Shown here: piece after piece, positions 16,234 to 25,282 of the stretch
Layout of the letters: each line of letters opens with the position of its first letter
Position numbering within the stretch: the stretch's first letter is position 1
Assembly: GCF_024124545.1 (NCBI RefSeq)
Contig: NZ_JAMXSF010000015.1
Coordinates: 1 to 64,000 of the forward strand
Origin: Pseudoalteromonas sp. XMcav2-N
Lineage (GTDB): Bacteria > Pseudomonadota > Gammaproteobacteria > Enterobacterales > Alteromonadaceae
Reading direction: 5' to 3'
DNA: 64,000 bases
Made by a program: the position numbers and the translations under genes
The notes under the pieces: generated by a model
Seen by the model: only the letters and a program-made list of their open reading frames with translations
Databases searched by the model: none
Told to the model about the DNA's origin: nothing

Positions 16234-17223
16234 ATGTCTCTGACCAATTTTAGTGCCATAGATATGGCACGTTTACCTGCGCCAAAACTGATAGAGGCGC
16301 TGAGCTTTGATGAGATAAAAACCGCCATCGTGGCGGACTTTTCACAGCGTTATGACGGCGGGGGGCTGGATTATGCCAGTGACCCCGCCATAAAGCTCAT
16401 AGAGGCATTTGCTTACCGGGAAATGCTCTTAAGGCAGCGCATTAATGAGGCGGCCGAAGCGGTGTTACTGGCCAAAGCCAGCAGCGCTGAGCTGGATTAC
16501 CTGGGCGCGCGCTTTGGTGTCAGCCGTGCGATGCTCTCGGCAGGCGATACCTCTGCGACCTCGCCTGCACCACCTCAATATGAAAGTGATGAGCGCTATC
16601 GTGAGCGAATTCGTCTGGCGCTGGAAGGATTCAGCACTGCGGGACCGGCCGGCGCCTATGTGTTTCATGCCCTGAAAGCATCGTCAAACGTACGAGATGT
16701 GTATGTATCCGCGCCTGAGTTTGAGCGCTCAGCGGTGGCTGACGCCACTGCAACAAGCGCATTTGTACTGAACTGTACATCAAATGCGGGATTGAGCGAA
16801 CCTATGCCGGGTGATGTGGCAGTGACCATTCTCAGTGATGAGGGAACCGGTCTCGCGTCGTCGGCTTTACTGGATACAGTCCAGACCTATCTCAACCAAG
16901 ATGAGATCCGCCCGCTGACCGACCGGGTGCGGGTGAAATCCGCAACTATCAAGCCGTTTAGCATAGACGCGCGCTTGTATCTTTATCCGGGGATGGATGG
17001 CGATGCTATCAAGCAGCAGGTATTAGACATCACCTCAGAGTGGCTCTCTGAACACCGTAAGCTCGGCCATGACATTTCGCTGTCAGCCTTGTATGCGGTG
17101 CTGCACCGCGAAGGTGTTCAACGGGTAGAGTTACTGGAACCACAGTGGGACATCACGGTTGGGCAGGATGAGGCAGCGTATTGCTCCGCGATTGAAGTCG
17201 ACATCGGAGGTGAGCATGTCTGA
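16234..17223 (+). CDS. Baseplate protein gpJ, module 2
   Basis: 329 aa from ATG at 16234 (TCAGGAG site; the frame opens at 16165). Same gpJ signatures as module 1: 'IDMARLPAPKLIEALSFDEI', 'ASDPAIKLIEAFAYREMLLR', 'LDYLGARFGVSRA', 'ESDERYRERI'. Two insertions, about 15 residues before ESDERY and about 25 after VRDVYV, make it longer than the other copies. It overlaps gpI of module 2 by eight bases. Confidence 0.92.
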   Translation: MSLTNFSAIDMARLPAPKLIEALSFDEIKTAIVADFSQRYDGGGLDYASDPAIKLIEAFAYREMLLRQRINEAAEAVLLAKASSAELDYLGARFGVSRAMLSAGDTSATSPAPPQYESDERYRERIRLALEGFSTAGPAGAYVFHALKASSNVRDVYVSAPEFERSAVADATATSAFVLNCTSNAGLSEPMPGDVAVTILSDEGTGLASSALLDTVQTYLNQDEIRPLTDRVRVKSATIKPFSIDARLYLYPGMDGDAIKQQVLDITSEWLSEHRKLGHDISLSALYAVLHREGVQRVELLEPQWDITVGQDEAAYCSAIEVDIGGEHV

Positions 17224-17938
17224 ATCACTGTTGCCCTGTCAGGCGAGCCAGTTTGAGCAGGCATTGGATGAGGCCGGAAGTCGTATTTCTATGGTGCCTG
17301 TGCCCATTTCGCAAATTTGGGATCCGTGGCGTTGTCCTGCGCATTTTTTGCCCTGGCTGGCCGATGGGCTCAGCGTGGATAGCTGGGACAGCCTCTGGCC
17401 CGAGCATATTCAGCGTCAGGTGATTGCCGACAGTGTGCCGAATCACAGGATCAAAGGCACCGTTGGAGCAATTAAGCAGTCTCTGAACAGCCTGAATGCC
17501 AGTGTCGAGTTGCAAGAGTGGTGGCAAACCGGAGGCGTACCGCACAGTGCTGAGTTACTGGCACTGGCCAATGATAACCTCGACTCGCAAGGCAACACCT
17601 TACTAACGCCTAAGCTTCAGGCCCAGCTATGGCAAACCGTGGCGGCCACTAAACCATGTCGTAGTCAGATCCAGTTTAGTGTTGGTGTGATGCAACATAA
17701 GACGCTTGGTCTGGCTTCAGGCGCAAACTCACTGAGCGCTCAGACGGGGCAGTGGTCTGAACAATACGATTTTTCTTTTTCACCTTCATCAACATACCTG
17801 TCAGGGGCTGCACAGTCTTTGTCTGTGTCGACAAGCCGCTTAGATCAGTCTGCCCAGATGCAACTGAATAGCGCTGTGTGGGTGGCCAATGGGATGGCCA
17901 CGACACAGCTGCAACAGGTCATGATGACAACTGTTTAG
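17216..17938 (+). CDS. Tail protein gpI, module 2
   Basis: 240 aa from ATG at 17216 (GGTGAG upstream), overlapping gpJ. The gpI core is clear: 'IWDPWRCPAHFLPWLADGLS', 'VDSWDSLWPEHIQRQVIADS', 'IKGTVGAIKQSLNSLNASVE', 'EWWQTGG'. The last 60 residues are Ser/Thr/Gln-rich and low in complexity. It is close in length to standard gpI with a short tail. Confidence 0.9.
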   Translation: MSESLLPCQASQFEQALDEAGSRISMVPVPISQIWDPWRCPAHFLPWLADGLSVDSWDSLWPEHIQRQVIADSVPNHRIKGTVGAIKQSLNSLNASVELQEWWQTGGVPHSAELLALANDNLDSQGNTLLTPKLQAQLWQTVAATKPCRSQIQFSVGVMQHKTLGLASGANSLSAQTGQWSEQYDFSFSPSSTYLSGAAQSLSVSTSRLDQSAQMQLNSAVWVANGMATTQLQQVMMTTV

Positions 17939-17945
17939 GCAACCT

Positions 17946-18500
17946 ATGAGTATCTATACACCCATTATTACCCAGGCGGGGATCAACGCCGCCGTGAATG
18001 CACAAACCCATGGCATTCAACTAGAGATCGGGCGCATCGGCGTCGGTGACAAAGGCTATGTGCCCAATCGCACCCAGACGCGCCTGCAAAATGAACGCAA
18101 CAATGTGCCGGTCACCGATGGTCGCGTGGTCGGCGATGGCCAGTTTCATTTGTCTGGCGTATTTACCGATGATACGCAATACGCGGTTCGTGAAGTAGGT
18201 TTTTATCTGAACGATCACTCTGATGATGCGCAGAAAACCCTGTTTGCCATCTGGTCGCATCCGGAGCATGTACTGTTCTATCAGACTCCGGTTGCCCGCG
18301 TTGTACAAGGCTTTGACCTGACATTAACGGCGGTGCCCTTTGAGCATCTGACCGTCAATACCAGCGGGGATCTGAACCTGTTTCATACCCCCGAATTTGT
18401 GGCCATGGCAGAAGCGCAAACAAATATAGCGATTGCCCAGCTGCAGTCAAACCACAGACAAATTCAATTTAACGACCGTTTACTCGAACTAGGAGTGTAA
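17946..18500 (+). CDS. Phage tail-collar fibre protein, module 2
   Basis: 184 aa, DUF3751-like: 'IITQAGINAAVNAQTHGIQL', 'RIGVGDKGYVP', 'AVREVGFYLND'. Paralogue of the module 1 and module 4 proteins at matching positions in the modules. It probably forms the proximal, baseplate-bound part of the fibre, with the tip supplied by the next gene. Confidence 0.85.
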   Translation: MSIYTPIITQAGINAAVNAQTHGIQLEIGRIGVGDKGYVPNRTQTRLQNERNNVPVTDGRVVGDGQFHLSGVFTDDTQYAVREVGFYLNDHSDDAQKTLFAIWSHPEHVLFYQTPVARVVQGFDLTLTAVPFEHLTVNTSGDLNLFHTPEFVAMAEAQTNIAIAQLQSNHRQIQFNDRLLELGV

Positions 18501-18502
18501 CT

Positions 18503-19225
18503 ATGAGTAATTCACAAACTATGTCGCTGGATCAGCGTATCGCAGCGTTGCAGCAAACCAATGGAGAGCTGGTGGCGTCAAACAACACGCTGACCCAAAC
18601 CGTTACTGGAAAAATGGGCGCGATTAACGCCACAGTCGCCAGTGCAGAGGCACGTATGGACCAGGCCATCGCTAACCTGGCTGCCAGTCATTCGGACATG
18701 CGTATCAATTATTATGATCGGCTTGTTCACTCAAAGAGCTCGCTGGAAATACAAGCCGAGGAAGGTCAGGAGCATATCTCCAAATGGAAGAAAGTGCCTG
18801 TTACCACTGGTTGTTACCAATATCCCAGTGTCGGCTCTCTGACAAGAGCACACTTTACCAATTCCTACATGAAAGAACCGGGCTATTATGAAAAACCCGT
18901 TCAATATGATCAGGACTGGAGCGTTACACAGATGCAGTTTGTGCTAGCGAATGAAAAAGCAACCAGTGAGCAAATAAATCAAATGCTTGACGAACAAGGA
19001 AGTGTTTTACTTAAAACTGGCTATTGGGATGCTACGCCGAGAATGCTTACTATTCCTTGTATCTCTATTTCAGGTTTGCACCCTTACTTAGTGTTGTTTG
19101 TAAGATTTATAAACAGCAATAGTACGCAAATATCTGATCCCCGGCCTTTGCAAAACATAACCCAATTTGGTTATGCCACGTTTGCTGTAGACCGCGTTGT
19201 TAACTATCCGCATATCAAAGTATAG
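18503..19225 (+). CDS. Tail fibre/adhesin, module 2
   Basis: 240 aa with an N-terminal heptad-rich segment ('LDQRIAALQQTNGELVAS', 'ATVASAEARMDQAIANL') followed by a domain of about 160 residues with no relation visible to the other tips. The second half is more AT-rich than its surroundings. Two bases separate it from the collar gene, so the two are probably translated together. Confidence 0.7.
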   Translation: MSNSQTMSLDQRIAALQQTNGELVASNNTLTQTVTGKMGAINATVASAEARMDQAIANLAASHSDMRINYYDRLVHSKSSLEIQAEEGQEHISKWKKVPVTTGCYQYPSVGSLTRAHFTNSYMKEPGYYEKPVQYDQDWSVTQMQFVLANEKATSEQINQMLDEQGSVLLKTGYWDATPRMLTIPCISISGLHPYLVLFVRFINSNSTQISDPRPLQNITQFGYATFAVDRVVNYPHIKV

Positions 19226-19235
19226 GAGTATTGAA

Positions 19236-19595
19236 ATGGAACAATTTCCAACCCCAGAAGCAGAGTTGGTAATGCAGGCAAGCCTGGATAAGCAGGTCAA
19301 GCGAGGTCAAATCACCCTGCAAGTAGGCGACAATGAGTCACTGTTAGGCACTACCTCAGATACGGCGCACCTGTTACTGGTGGAGTTTTCCAAGCTAGTA
19401 TCTTCGATTGCCAGTGCAAACTCTCTGGATGATATTAAAGCCTCGGCGCAAGACTGCACTGACCTTATTGGTACAATCAGTGAACAGGTTGATTCTGGTG
19501 TTCTGTATTTCCCGTATCAGCAAAAAGGGACTGAGGTGGTTTTATCTGACATTCAAAGCCGTGCTAAAGGTGTGTCTGAGATTTTGGCACCCTAA
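19236..19595 (+). CDS. Fibre-associated protein, module 2 (120-aa family)
   Basis: 119 aa from ATG at 19236 (TAGGAG); the frame opens at 19197 inside the fibre gene. Paralogue of the protein at 15800: 'LQVGDNESLLGTTSDTAHLL', 'SLDDIKASA' and 'LYFPYQQKG'. Equivalent place after the fibre gene, so fibre chaperone or partner is the working guess. Confidence 0.7.
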   Translation: MEQFPTPEAELVMQASLDKQVKRGQITLQVGDNESLLGTTSDTAHLLLVEFSKLVSSIASANSLDDIKASAQDCTDLIGTISEQVDSGVLYFPYQQKGTEVVLSDIQSRAKGVSEILAP

Positions 19596-19664
19596 TCATT
19601 GCCGCTTTGAACTACTTCAAAAGCAGCCTCTGGCGCTGCCAGTACACTCTCCTTGAGGCCTTCC

Positions 19665-20501
19665 ATGACCGACCTTTTCGATTTTACGGCGCTCCCTGCG
19701 CCCGATATTTTAGAATCTATTGAATTTGAAGACATTTATCAGGCGCGGGTGGCGCGGTTTAAAGCCCTTGCGCCGCAGTATGCCGACGCATTGGCCCTGC
19801 AGAGCGATCCGTTATCGGTATGCTTGCAGGTCGAAAGTTACCGCGAACTGTTATTACGACAGCGTATAAATGAAGCTGTGCAGTCCAACTTGCTGGCAAC
19901 AGCGCAGGATGCTGATCTGGACCAACTTGGGCTGTTTTACGGTGTCTTACGGGCTGCCAGTGAAGCAGACAGCGGGTTCCGTCAACGGATCCGGCAAAAG
20001 ACTCTGGCATCCAGTACGGCGGGCAGTAAAGATCATTATCGCAACGCAGCATTGACCGCTGCGCCCAGTGCGATCCGTGATGTGGAAGTAGACAGTCCCG
20101 AGTCCGGTAAGGTACGCGTGGCGGTGTTATTTCATGCGGACCAGGATCCGACAGCGGCATTACAGCAAGTACGCAGCTATGTACTCAGTGATGAAGTTAA
20201 AGTACTGACCGATACAGTGGATGTCGAACTGGCAGAGGCCATTGAGGTGGATGTCCATGCTGATATCTATCTCAACTCAAATACGCCTCTACGAGTGTTT
20301 GAGCAGCTGGAAGCTAAGCTACGTGCCGCGTGGCAGACAGAGCTGGCGCTGGGTACGGTAATGACACCCAGCTGGCTCAGTGCTCAGTTACATGTTGCAG
20401 GCGTCAAGCATGTTGAAATCCATACCCCTGCTTCTTTGGTCGAAGTGGCGGCAAATCAATATGTTCAGCTTAAGCAGGTAAGCTTATGTCTGAAAACTTA
20501 A
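19665..20501 (+). CDS. Baseplate protein gpJ, module 3
   Basis: 278 aa from ATG at 19665 (GAGG site at 19655). gpJ motifs: 'FTALPAPDILESIEFEDI', 'LQSDPLSVCLQVESYRELLL', 'LDQLGLFYGVLRA', 'IRDVEV'. More divergent than copies 1 and 2, and attached to a different kind of fibre set (no DUF3751 protein; DUF4815-type proteins instead). It overlaps the next gene by 16 bases. Confidence 0.88.
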   Translation: MTDLFDFTALPAPDILESIEFEDIYQARVARFKALAPQYADALALQSDPLSVCLQVESYRELLLRQRINEAVQSNLLATAQDADLDQLGLFYGVLRAASEADSGFRQRIRQKTLASSTAGSKDHYRNAALTAAPSAIRDVEVDSPESGKVRVAVLFHADQDPTAALQQVRSYVLSDEVKVLTDTVDVELAEAIEVDVHADIYLNSNTPLRVFEQLEAKLRAAWQTELALGTVMTPSWLSAQLHVAGVKHVEIHTPASLVEVAANQYVQLKQVSLCLKT

Positions 20502-21337
20502 CCCCGAATACCCCCTTAGTGCCACCTAATCACACCACATTGCAATGGGCGCTGGATCAGCACGGACAACTCACCCAGACACTGGAAGCTGGTATTTCAT
20601 TGCTGAGAGGCTTTAAGTCTCACCCCAACCCCAATTTGTTGCCCTGGCTGGTATGGGAATATGGCCTGGATCCGCTGGAGCCTTATCTGGACAATCTGGA
20701 TGAGGTGCTGTTGCAGGGCCTGAGCTGGCAGCGGATCCGCGGCACGCGGGCCAGCCTGGCTATGGCAGTGGGCTGGCTTGGTGTGCCTTTATTGCAGATT
20801 GAAGAGTCTGGATCACTGCGGCATTTTTATCGTTATCAGTTACACCTCGATAGTGTCCCTGGTGAGTGGCAACTTAATCGGCTGGCACAGCTGAGTGAGC
20901 TCAGTGCGCCGGCTCGAAGCCAGCTGGTGAGGGTTACCTATCAGCTCGATATTCGTGAACTGGCACTTTCGTCAGGTCAGTTTGGCGATTTGCTCAGCGA
21001 CCAGTCCGGCTTTCGCTACACCTTGCAAGATGGCAAACAAGTGAGGCTGTCCCGTCAGCGTTCCCACTGCGATGGAACTGATATATCCGCACACAGCGGG
21101 AATGGCGTAATTCGCAAGCGAGGGCAATTGTGGGGTCAAGTCCATAGCAGTCGCCTGGGTTCATTGGTACTCAGTGAGCCACCAGCCAGTCAGCCTCTCG
21201 CTGGCATTTCACATCAACGTAACGTTGCCAGTCACATCCATACCCAACCCGGACTCTGGCAGGGGAGCTGGTCAACGGTGAGCTGGTCACACAGTCAGAC
21301 ACCTCAGCTTGTCCAGTGTCATTACTCACTTACTTAA
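20486..21337 (+). CDS. gpI-like tail protein, module 3
   Basis: 283 aa, overlapping gpJ3. A diverged gpI: 'NPNLLPWLVWEYGLDPLEPY' and 'RIRGTRASLAMAVGWLGV' correspond to the 'LLPWLAW...' and 'KGTxxAxxxAL' elements of the other modules. The C-terminal half is not recognised and ends in a Trp/Ser/His-rich stretch. It probably links gpJ3 to the larger side-fibre assembly encoded downstream. Confidence 0.75.
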   Translation: MSENLTPNTPLVPPNHTTLQWALDQHGQLTQTLEAGISLLRGFKSHPNPNLLPWLVWEYGLDPLEPYLDNLDEVLLQGLSWQRIRGTRASLAMAVGWLGVPLLQIEESGSLRHFYRYQLHLDSVPGEWQLNRLAQLSELSAPARSQLVRVTYQLDIRELALSSGQFGDLLSDQSGFRYTLQDGKQVRLSRQRSHCDGTDISAHSGNGVIRKRGQLWGQVHSSRLGSLVLSEPPASQPLAGISHQRNVASHIHTQPGLWQGSWSTVSWSHSQTPQLVQCHYSLT

Positions 21338-21357
21338 CCTCTAAACAAGGAGTTACA

Positions 21358-21837
21358 TTGTCTATTTTCACCTTTAACGGGCGGACCCTGCTTGCACGCA
21401 GTGTGGCCCAAACCCCACTTTATCTGGCATGGGGCCGTGGTGATGGCAACTGGCAAACGCCACCATCCGAGCCAATCAGTGCTGCGCATCTGGCCGACCC
21501 ACTGGGATATCGCAAAGTCAAAGTGCAAGGGTTTTGCGAACCGGATGAGCAGGGCGACATCGAAGTGCAGGGCGCGCGTTATCGCCATAGCGCAGAGCCA
21601 ACACGCCATGTTTACTGTCAGTTTGTTTTTGATTTTGAAGATGCTCAGGGCGAGACCATTCGTGAGCTGGGGATCTTTTCTGGCACCACGTTCACAGCCG
21701 ATGTGGCAACAGGGCAGGTCTATGTTTCGCCGGAGCAAGTCGCATCACCGGGAACCTTGTTGTTGCTGGACCATCGTGCCCCTTTGGTGAGAGAGCCAGG
21801 GGTGCGGGAAAGTTTTGAATTTGTGATGAGTTTTTAG
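21358..21837 (+). CDS. Phage tail fibre-proximal protein, module 3
   Basis: 159 aa from TTG at 21358, chosen because AAGGAG lies five bases before it. Motifs 'WGRGDGNWQTPPSEP', 'GYRKVKV', 'PTRHVYCQFVFDFED', 'IRELGIFSG' and a C-terminal 'VRESFEFVMSF' resemble a phage tail protein family that takes the place of the collar protein beside DUF4815 proteins. Its likely role is attachment of the DUF4815 fibre to gpI3. Confidence 0.7.
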   Translation: MSIFTFNGRTLLARSVAQTPLYLAWGRGDGNWQTPPSEPISAAHLADPLGYRKVKVQGFCEPDEQGDIEVQGARYRHSAEPTRHVYCQFVFDFEDAQGETIRELGIFSGTTFTADVATGQVYVSPEQVASPGTLLLLDHRAPLVREPGVRESFEFVMSF

Positions 21838-21845
21838 GAGAGCCC

Positions 21846-23822
21846 ATGCTACAGGATTATTATCACAATTATGATAAAGCCAATGGTTATGAGCGGCTGT
21901 TGTTTCGCTCCGGACGAGGGTTGCAAAGCCGGGAACTGAATGACCTGCAGTCTCAGGTTCAGCATCAGGTTAAAGACATTGCCGATGTTTTGCTAAAAGA
22001 CGGCGATCTGGTGTCTGGCGGCGATGTGGTGATCGATACACAATCGGGTGAGACGCAACTAAGCGCTGCTCAGGTTTATCTGGATGGTCATATCAGAAAC
22101 CTGCCAGCAGCCACACTTAGCATTGCGTTGCAAGGCGGTGTGGATATTGGTGTCTGGCTGACCCGCAGTGTGGTGACGGAAGTGGAAGATCCATCGCTCA
22201 GAGATCCCGCTGTTAATGCGCTCAACTACGACGAACCTGGTGCAGCCCGGTTACAGCAGCATTGCCAGTGGGGTTTGCGAGACGACGCCCTGGCCGAAGA
22301 AAACGCGTTTTATCCGGTACACCGCATTGAAGATGGGGTGCTGATCATTAAGCAACCTCCGCCTCAGCTGGATGCCGTGACCCAGGCGCTGGCCCGCTAT
22401 GACCGTGAAGCCAATGGTGGCAGTTATGTCGTTGAAGGCATGGCGCTGAGTTATCGTGACCGCGAAGCCGATCAGCAGGTATTCAGCCTGCAAGAAGGGA
22501 AGGCGCATATTCAGGGCTATGAAGTGGCCTTTGATACCGCACGTAGCGCAGCGTTTGACTGGGACCCGGATATTGGTACTGTCAGGGAAGAGCCTAAAGC
22601 CTTTATCAGTGTTCCGACATCGGGTGACGACACACGCAGTATGCGGGTTGACCTGGATTTCTTCCCGGTGAAAGCCTTAGAAGAAGTGAATGTCAGCATC
22701 GAAAAAAGCGCCACACTGACGCGTGCTCAGCTGGCTGGTGGTGAAGATTTGTTGCCAGATGAATCGGTGCTGGAGATCCTCAGTGTCACTCAGGGTGAGA
22801 CCACCTTTGTGGCCGGGGTCGATTTTCTATTTTTGCGCAATCACATCAGCTGGCAGCTCAGTGGAGCAGAGCCAGCACCGGGCAGTCAGTTTGAGGTGCG
22901 TTACCGCTTTCGTACCCAGGTTGCAGTGGAACCCGATGAGTTTGGTTTTACCCTGCAAAAGCAACAGCCACAGGGAGAGCTGGTTGAGAATGCACTGATC
23001 ACTGTGGACTATCAATGGTATCGACCGCGTATTGACTTAGTGGTACTGGACCGCTTTGGCCAGCTTAAACGTATTAAAGGCCAACCGGCCCACCAACTGC
23101 CCGTAGCACCAAAGGTACCAGCCAACCATTTACCTTTGGCGCAGGTGAGTCAGAGCTGGTTTACCGAGCAGGCGCCGGAAATTGAAAATCTGGCTGTCAG
23201 AGCGGTATCTATGTCTGAGCTGGAACAAATGCAGTCTCAGATCAGTGATTTGTATCAGTTGCTGGCGATTGAGCGGCTGCGTAATGACGCCAATAGTGAA
23301 GAGTCTTCCAGCAAGTTTGGAGTGTTTGTCGACCCCTTTATTGACGATGATATGCGCGATGCAGGTATTGAACAAACGGCGGCCATTGTCGATGGTGAGC
23401 TTATTCTGCCCTTAAGTGCTGATATCGTTGAACTGCCTTTGCCGACAGGCAATGTGCTGACCTTACCCTATGAGCTCGAAGACGTGCTGGCGCAAACCAA
23501 GCAAACCGGCAGCATGAAGGTCAATCCATATCAGGCGGTGGAACCTATTCCAGCCATCGTGCGTTTGTCACCCAGTGTCGATCACTGGACTCAGACAAGC
23601 CGCAGCTGGACTAGCCCAATTACCCGGCGCTTTGATATTGGCCGAGGCCTGCGCAGGTTAACCCGCACACGCACCAGCACTCAGGTATTGAGCCGAACCA
23701 CGCGTCAGGCTCAGTTTATGCGTTCACGTTGGGTGAACTTTACCATCTCCGGATTTGGCCCACAGGAAACCCTGGACAGGGTGACCTTTGACGGGATCAG
23801 TGTTCAGGCTCAGGAGGCATAA
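21846..23822 (+). CDS. DUF4815 phage tail protein, N-terminal part
   Basis: 658 aa. The start ('YYHNYDKANGYERLLFRSGR', 'LQSRELNDLQS') is characteristic of DUF4815 proteins of phage tails, large structural proteins near the fibre base. It contains an 'ALNYDEPGAARLQ' stretch and a central helical segment (about residues 455-485). The stop shares bases with the start of the next gene (TAATG), and related phage proteins run on into sequence like the next gene's, so the two genes look like one protein divided in two. Confidence 0.8.
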   Translation: MLQDYYHNYDKANGYERLLFRSGRGLQSRELNDLQSQVQHQVKDIADVLLKDGDLVSGGDVVIDTQSGETQLSAAQVYLDGHIRNLPAATLSIALQGGVDIGVWLTRSVVTEVEDPSLRDPAVNALNYDEPGAARLQQHCQWGLRDDALAEENAFYPVHRIEDGVLIIKQPPPQLDAVTQALARYDREANGGSYVVEGMALSYRDREADQQVFSLQEGKAHIQGYEVAFDTARSAAFDWDPDIGTVREEPKAFISVPTSGDDTRSMRVDLDFFPVKALEEVNVSIEKSATLTRAQLAGGEDLLPDESVLEILSVTQGETTFVAGVDFLFLRNHISWQLSGAEPAPGSQFEVRYRFRTQVAVEPDEFGFTLQKQQPQGELVENALITVDYQWYRPRIDLVVLDRFGQLKRIKGQPAHQLPVAPKVPANHLPLAQVSQSWFTEQAPEIENLAVRAVSMSELEQMQSQISDLYQLLAIERLRNDANSEESSSKFGVFVDPFIDDDMRDAGIEQTAAIVDGELILPLSADIVELPLPTGNVLTLPYELEDVLAQTKQTGSMKVNPYQAVEPIPAIVRLSPSVDHWTQTSRSWTSPITRRFDIGRGLRRLTRTRTSTQVLSRTTRQAQFMRSRWVNFTISGFGPQETLDRVTFDGISVQAQEA

Positions 23823-25009
23823 TGATCAAGGCAGATAATAATGGTCAGGTACGTGGCCGATTTTTGATCCCCGGTAATGTACCGGTGGGCAGTAAAGATG
23901 TGCGCTTTAGTGGCGCCATGGGATCGGTGGGGCAGGCCCGTTATACCGGTAATGCGACCATCCGCAGCGAAACGGTCAGACGTATCAACTCAATCGTGAC
24001 GGTTCGCTACGATCCGCTGGCACAAACTTTTACTTTGCCAGAGCGTCGCTTTATTGCGGCTGTGGAGTTGTGGTTTAAAAAGACCGGCAAGGAAGCGGTG
24101 CGAGTGCAGATCCGCGAGACCGAGCTGGGGATCCCTAACCAGACCGTACTGGCGGAGGCGACTTTGCAGCAAAGCGACATCAAACTCGGTGGCGAGTCGA
24201 CCTTGTTCGAGTTTACGCCGGTGTCGCTTAATGCTGGCGAAGAGTACGCGATAGTAGTGCTCACGGACGGTGACGAGCATGAAGTGGCGATTGCTGAACT
24301 GGGTAAGTTTGACAGCCAAAGTGGTTGGGTAACCAGTCAGCCCTATCAGGTAGGAGTATTGTTGTCTTCAAGTAATGCGTCAACCTGGACACCGCATCAG
24401 AACCGCGATTTGGCGTTTCGCCTTAAAGCAGCGCGCTTTTCGCAAACCGAGAGCCAGGTTGCACTGGGCGAGGTGGCACTGGATAGCCACACAGACTTGC
24501 TGGCGCTGGCCGTTGCTGAGCGCCCTGGCAGTGATACTCAGCTGCAACTTGAGTTCTCTGGTGAAAGTACAGGCACATTCAGCTTACAGGAGTTGCAGTC
24601 TGTACGACTTGCAAACAAAGCTACGGAAGCACTCAGTGTCAGCGCCAGACTGACCGGTACGGCGACTCAGTCTCCGGTGTTGTTTGAAAACGTTCAGGCT
24701 GCGCTGGGCAAAGTCGCAGAGCAGGCTGATTACGTAACCCGGGCTATTCCCTGTGAACTGGATGGCAGCCTGAAAGTGAGTTTTGAAGCCCAGCTGCCCG
24801 GCGTGGCCAAAGTCACTGTCTTGATTGAGCAGGGCGACGCCTGGCTTGAGGTGCCACTGAAATCGACACAGGCTGCGGATGAAGGTTGGCAGCTGTGTCA
24901 CTATCAGCTGGATAACCTGACCGAGCGCAGTGCCCGGGTCAAATTATTGCTGTCTGGTAGCCATACCGAGCGCCCCAGAGTACGCGCTTTGCGGGCATTT
25001 TCTATCTAA
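23822..25009 (+). CDS. DUF4815-associated tail protein, C-terminal part as a separate gene
   Basis: 395 aa, beta-rich. The first 100 residues ('GRFLIPGNVPVGSKDVRFSG', 'RYDPLAQTFTLPE') match the region that in DUF4815 phage proteins follows directly in the same chain. It starts on the last base of the preceding stop codon, giving one-to-one coupling. The remainder is a beta-sandwich-like section of unknown role. Either a natural split or an old frameshift fixed by reinitiation. Confidence 0.7.
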   Translation: MIKADNNGQVRGRFLIPGNVPVGSKDVRFSGAMGSVGQARYTGNATIRSETVRRINSIVTVRYDPLAQTFTLPERRFIAAVELWFKKTGKEAVRVQIRETELGIPNQTVLAEATLQQSDIKLGGESTLFEFTPVSLNAGEEYAIVVLTDGDEHEVAIAELGKFDSQSGWVTSQPYQVGVLLSSSNASTWTPHQNRDLAFRLKAARFSQTESQVALGEVALDSHTDLLALAVAERPGSDTQLQLEFSGESTGTFSLQELQSVRLANKATEALSVSARLTGTATQSPVLFENVQAALGKVAEQADYVTRAIPCELDGSLKVSFEAQLPGVAKVTVLIEQGDAWLEVPLKSTQAADEGWQLCHYQLDNLTERSARVKLLLSGSHTERPRVRALRAFSI

Positions 25010-25018
25010 GGAGGCGGT

Positions 25019-25237
25019 ATGAATAACCCACTAACCCCGCATTTTTCACTGCCTCTGCCGCACCCGGACAACCTGCTACAGCAGGATGTCTCGCGGCTGG
25101 CTGATGCCCTGACGGCAGTAGACACGCAGTTATATCAGCAACAACAGATTCAACAGCAACAATATCAGGCGGTGCAGGAAAAGCTGCGCCGCAGTCGCCT
25201 GAACCAGCTGCTGGGTGAGCCCCTGCTTGCGCTCTAG
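25019..25237 (+). CDS. Small coiled-coil fibre protein, module 3
   Basis: 72 aa with AAGGAGG before the ATG. 'LPLPHPDNLLQQDVSRLADA' followed by a Gln-rich helix resembles the N-terminal adaptor of phage fibres, in which a short Pro-rich segment leads into a trimeric coiled coil. Here it is free-standing and precedes the module 3 adhesin; it could bridge the DUF4815 part and the fibre. Confidence 0.65.
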   Translation: MNNPLTPHFSLPLPHPDNLLQQDVSRLADALTAVDTQLYQQQQIQQQQYQAVQEKLRRSRLNQLLGEPLLAL

Positions 25238-25282
25238 TGCAGGCCCCTTCATTTACTTTCTACATTATTCAACGAGGAATTT

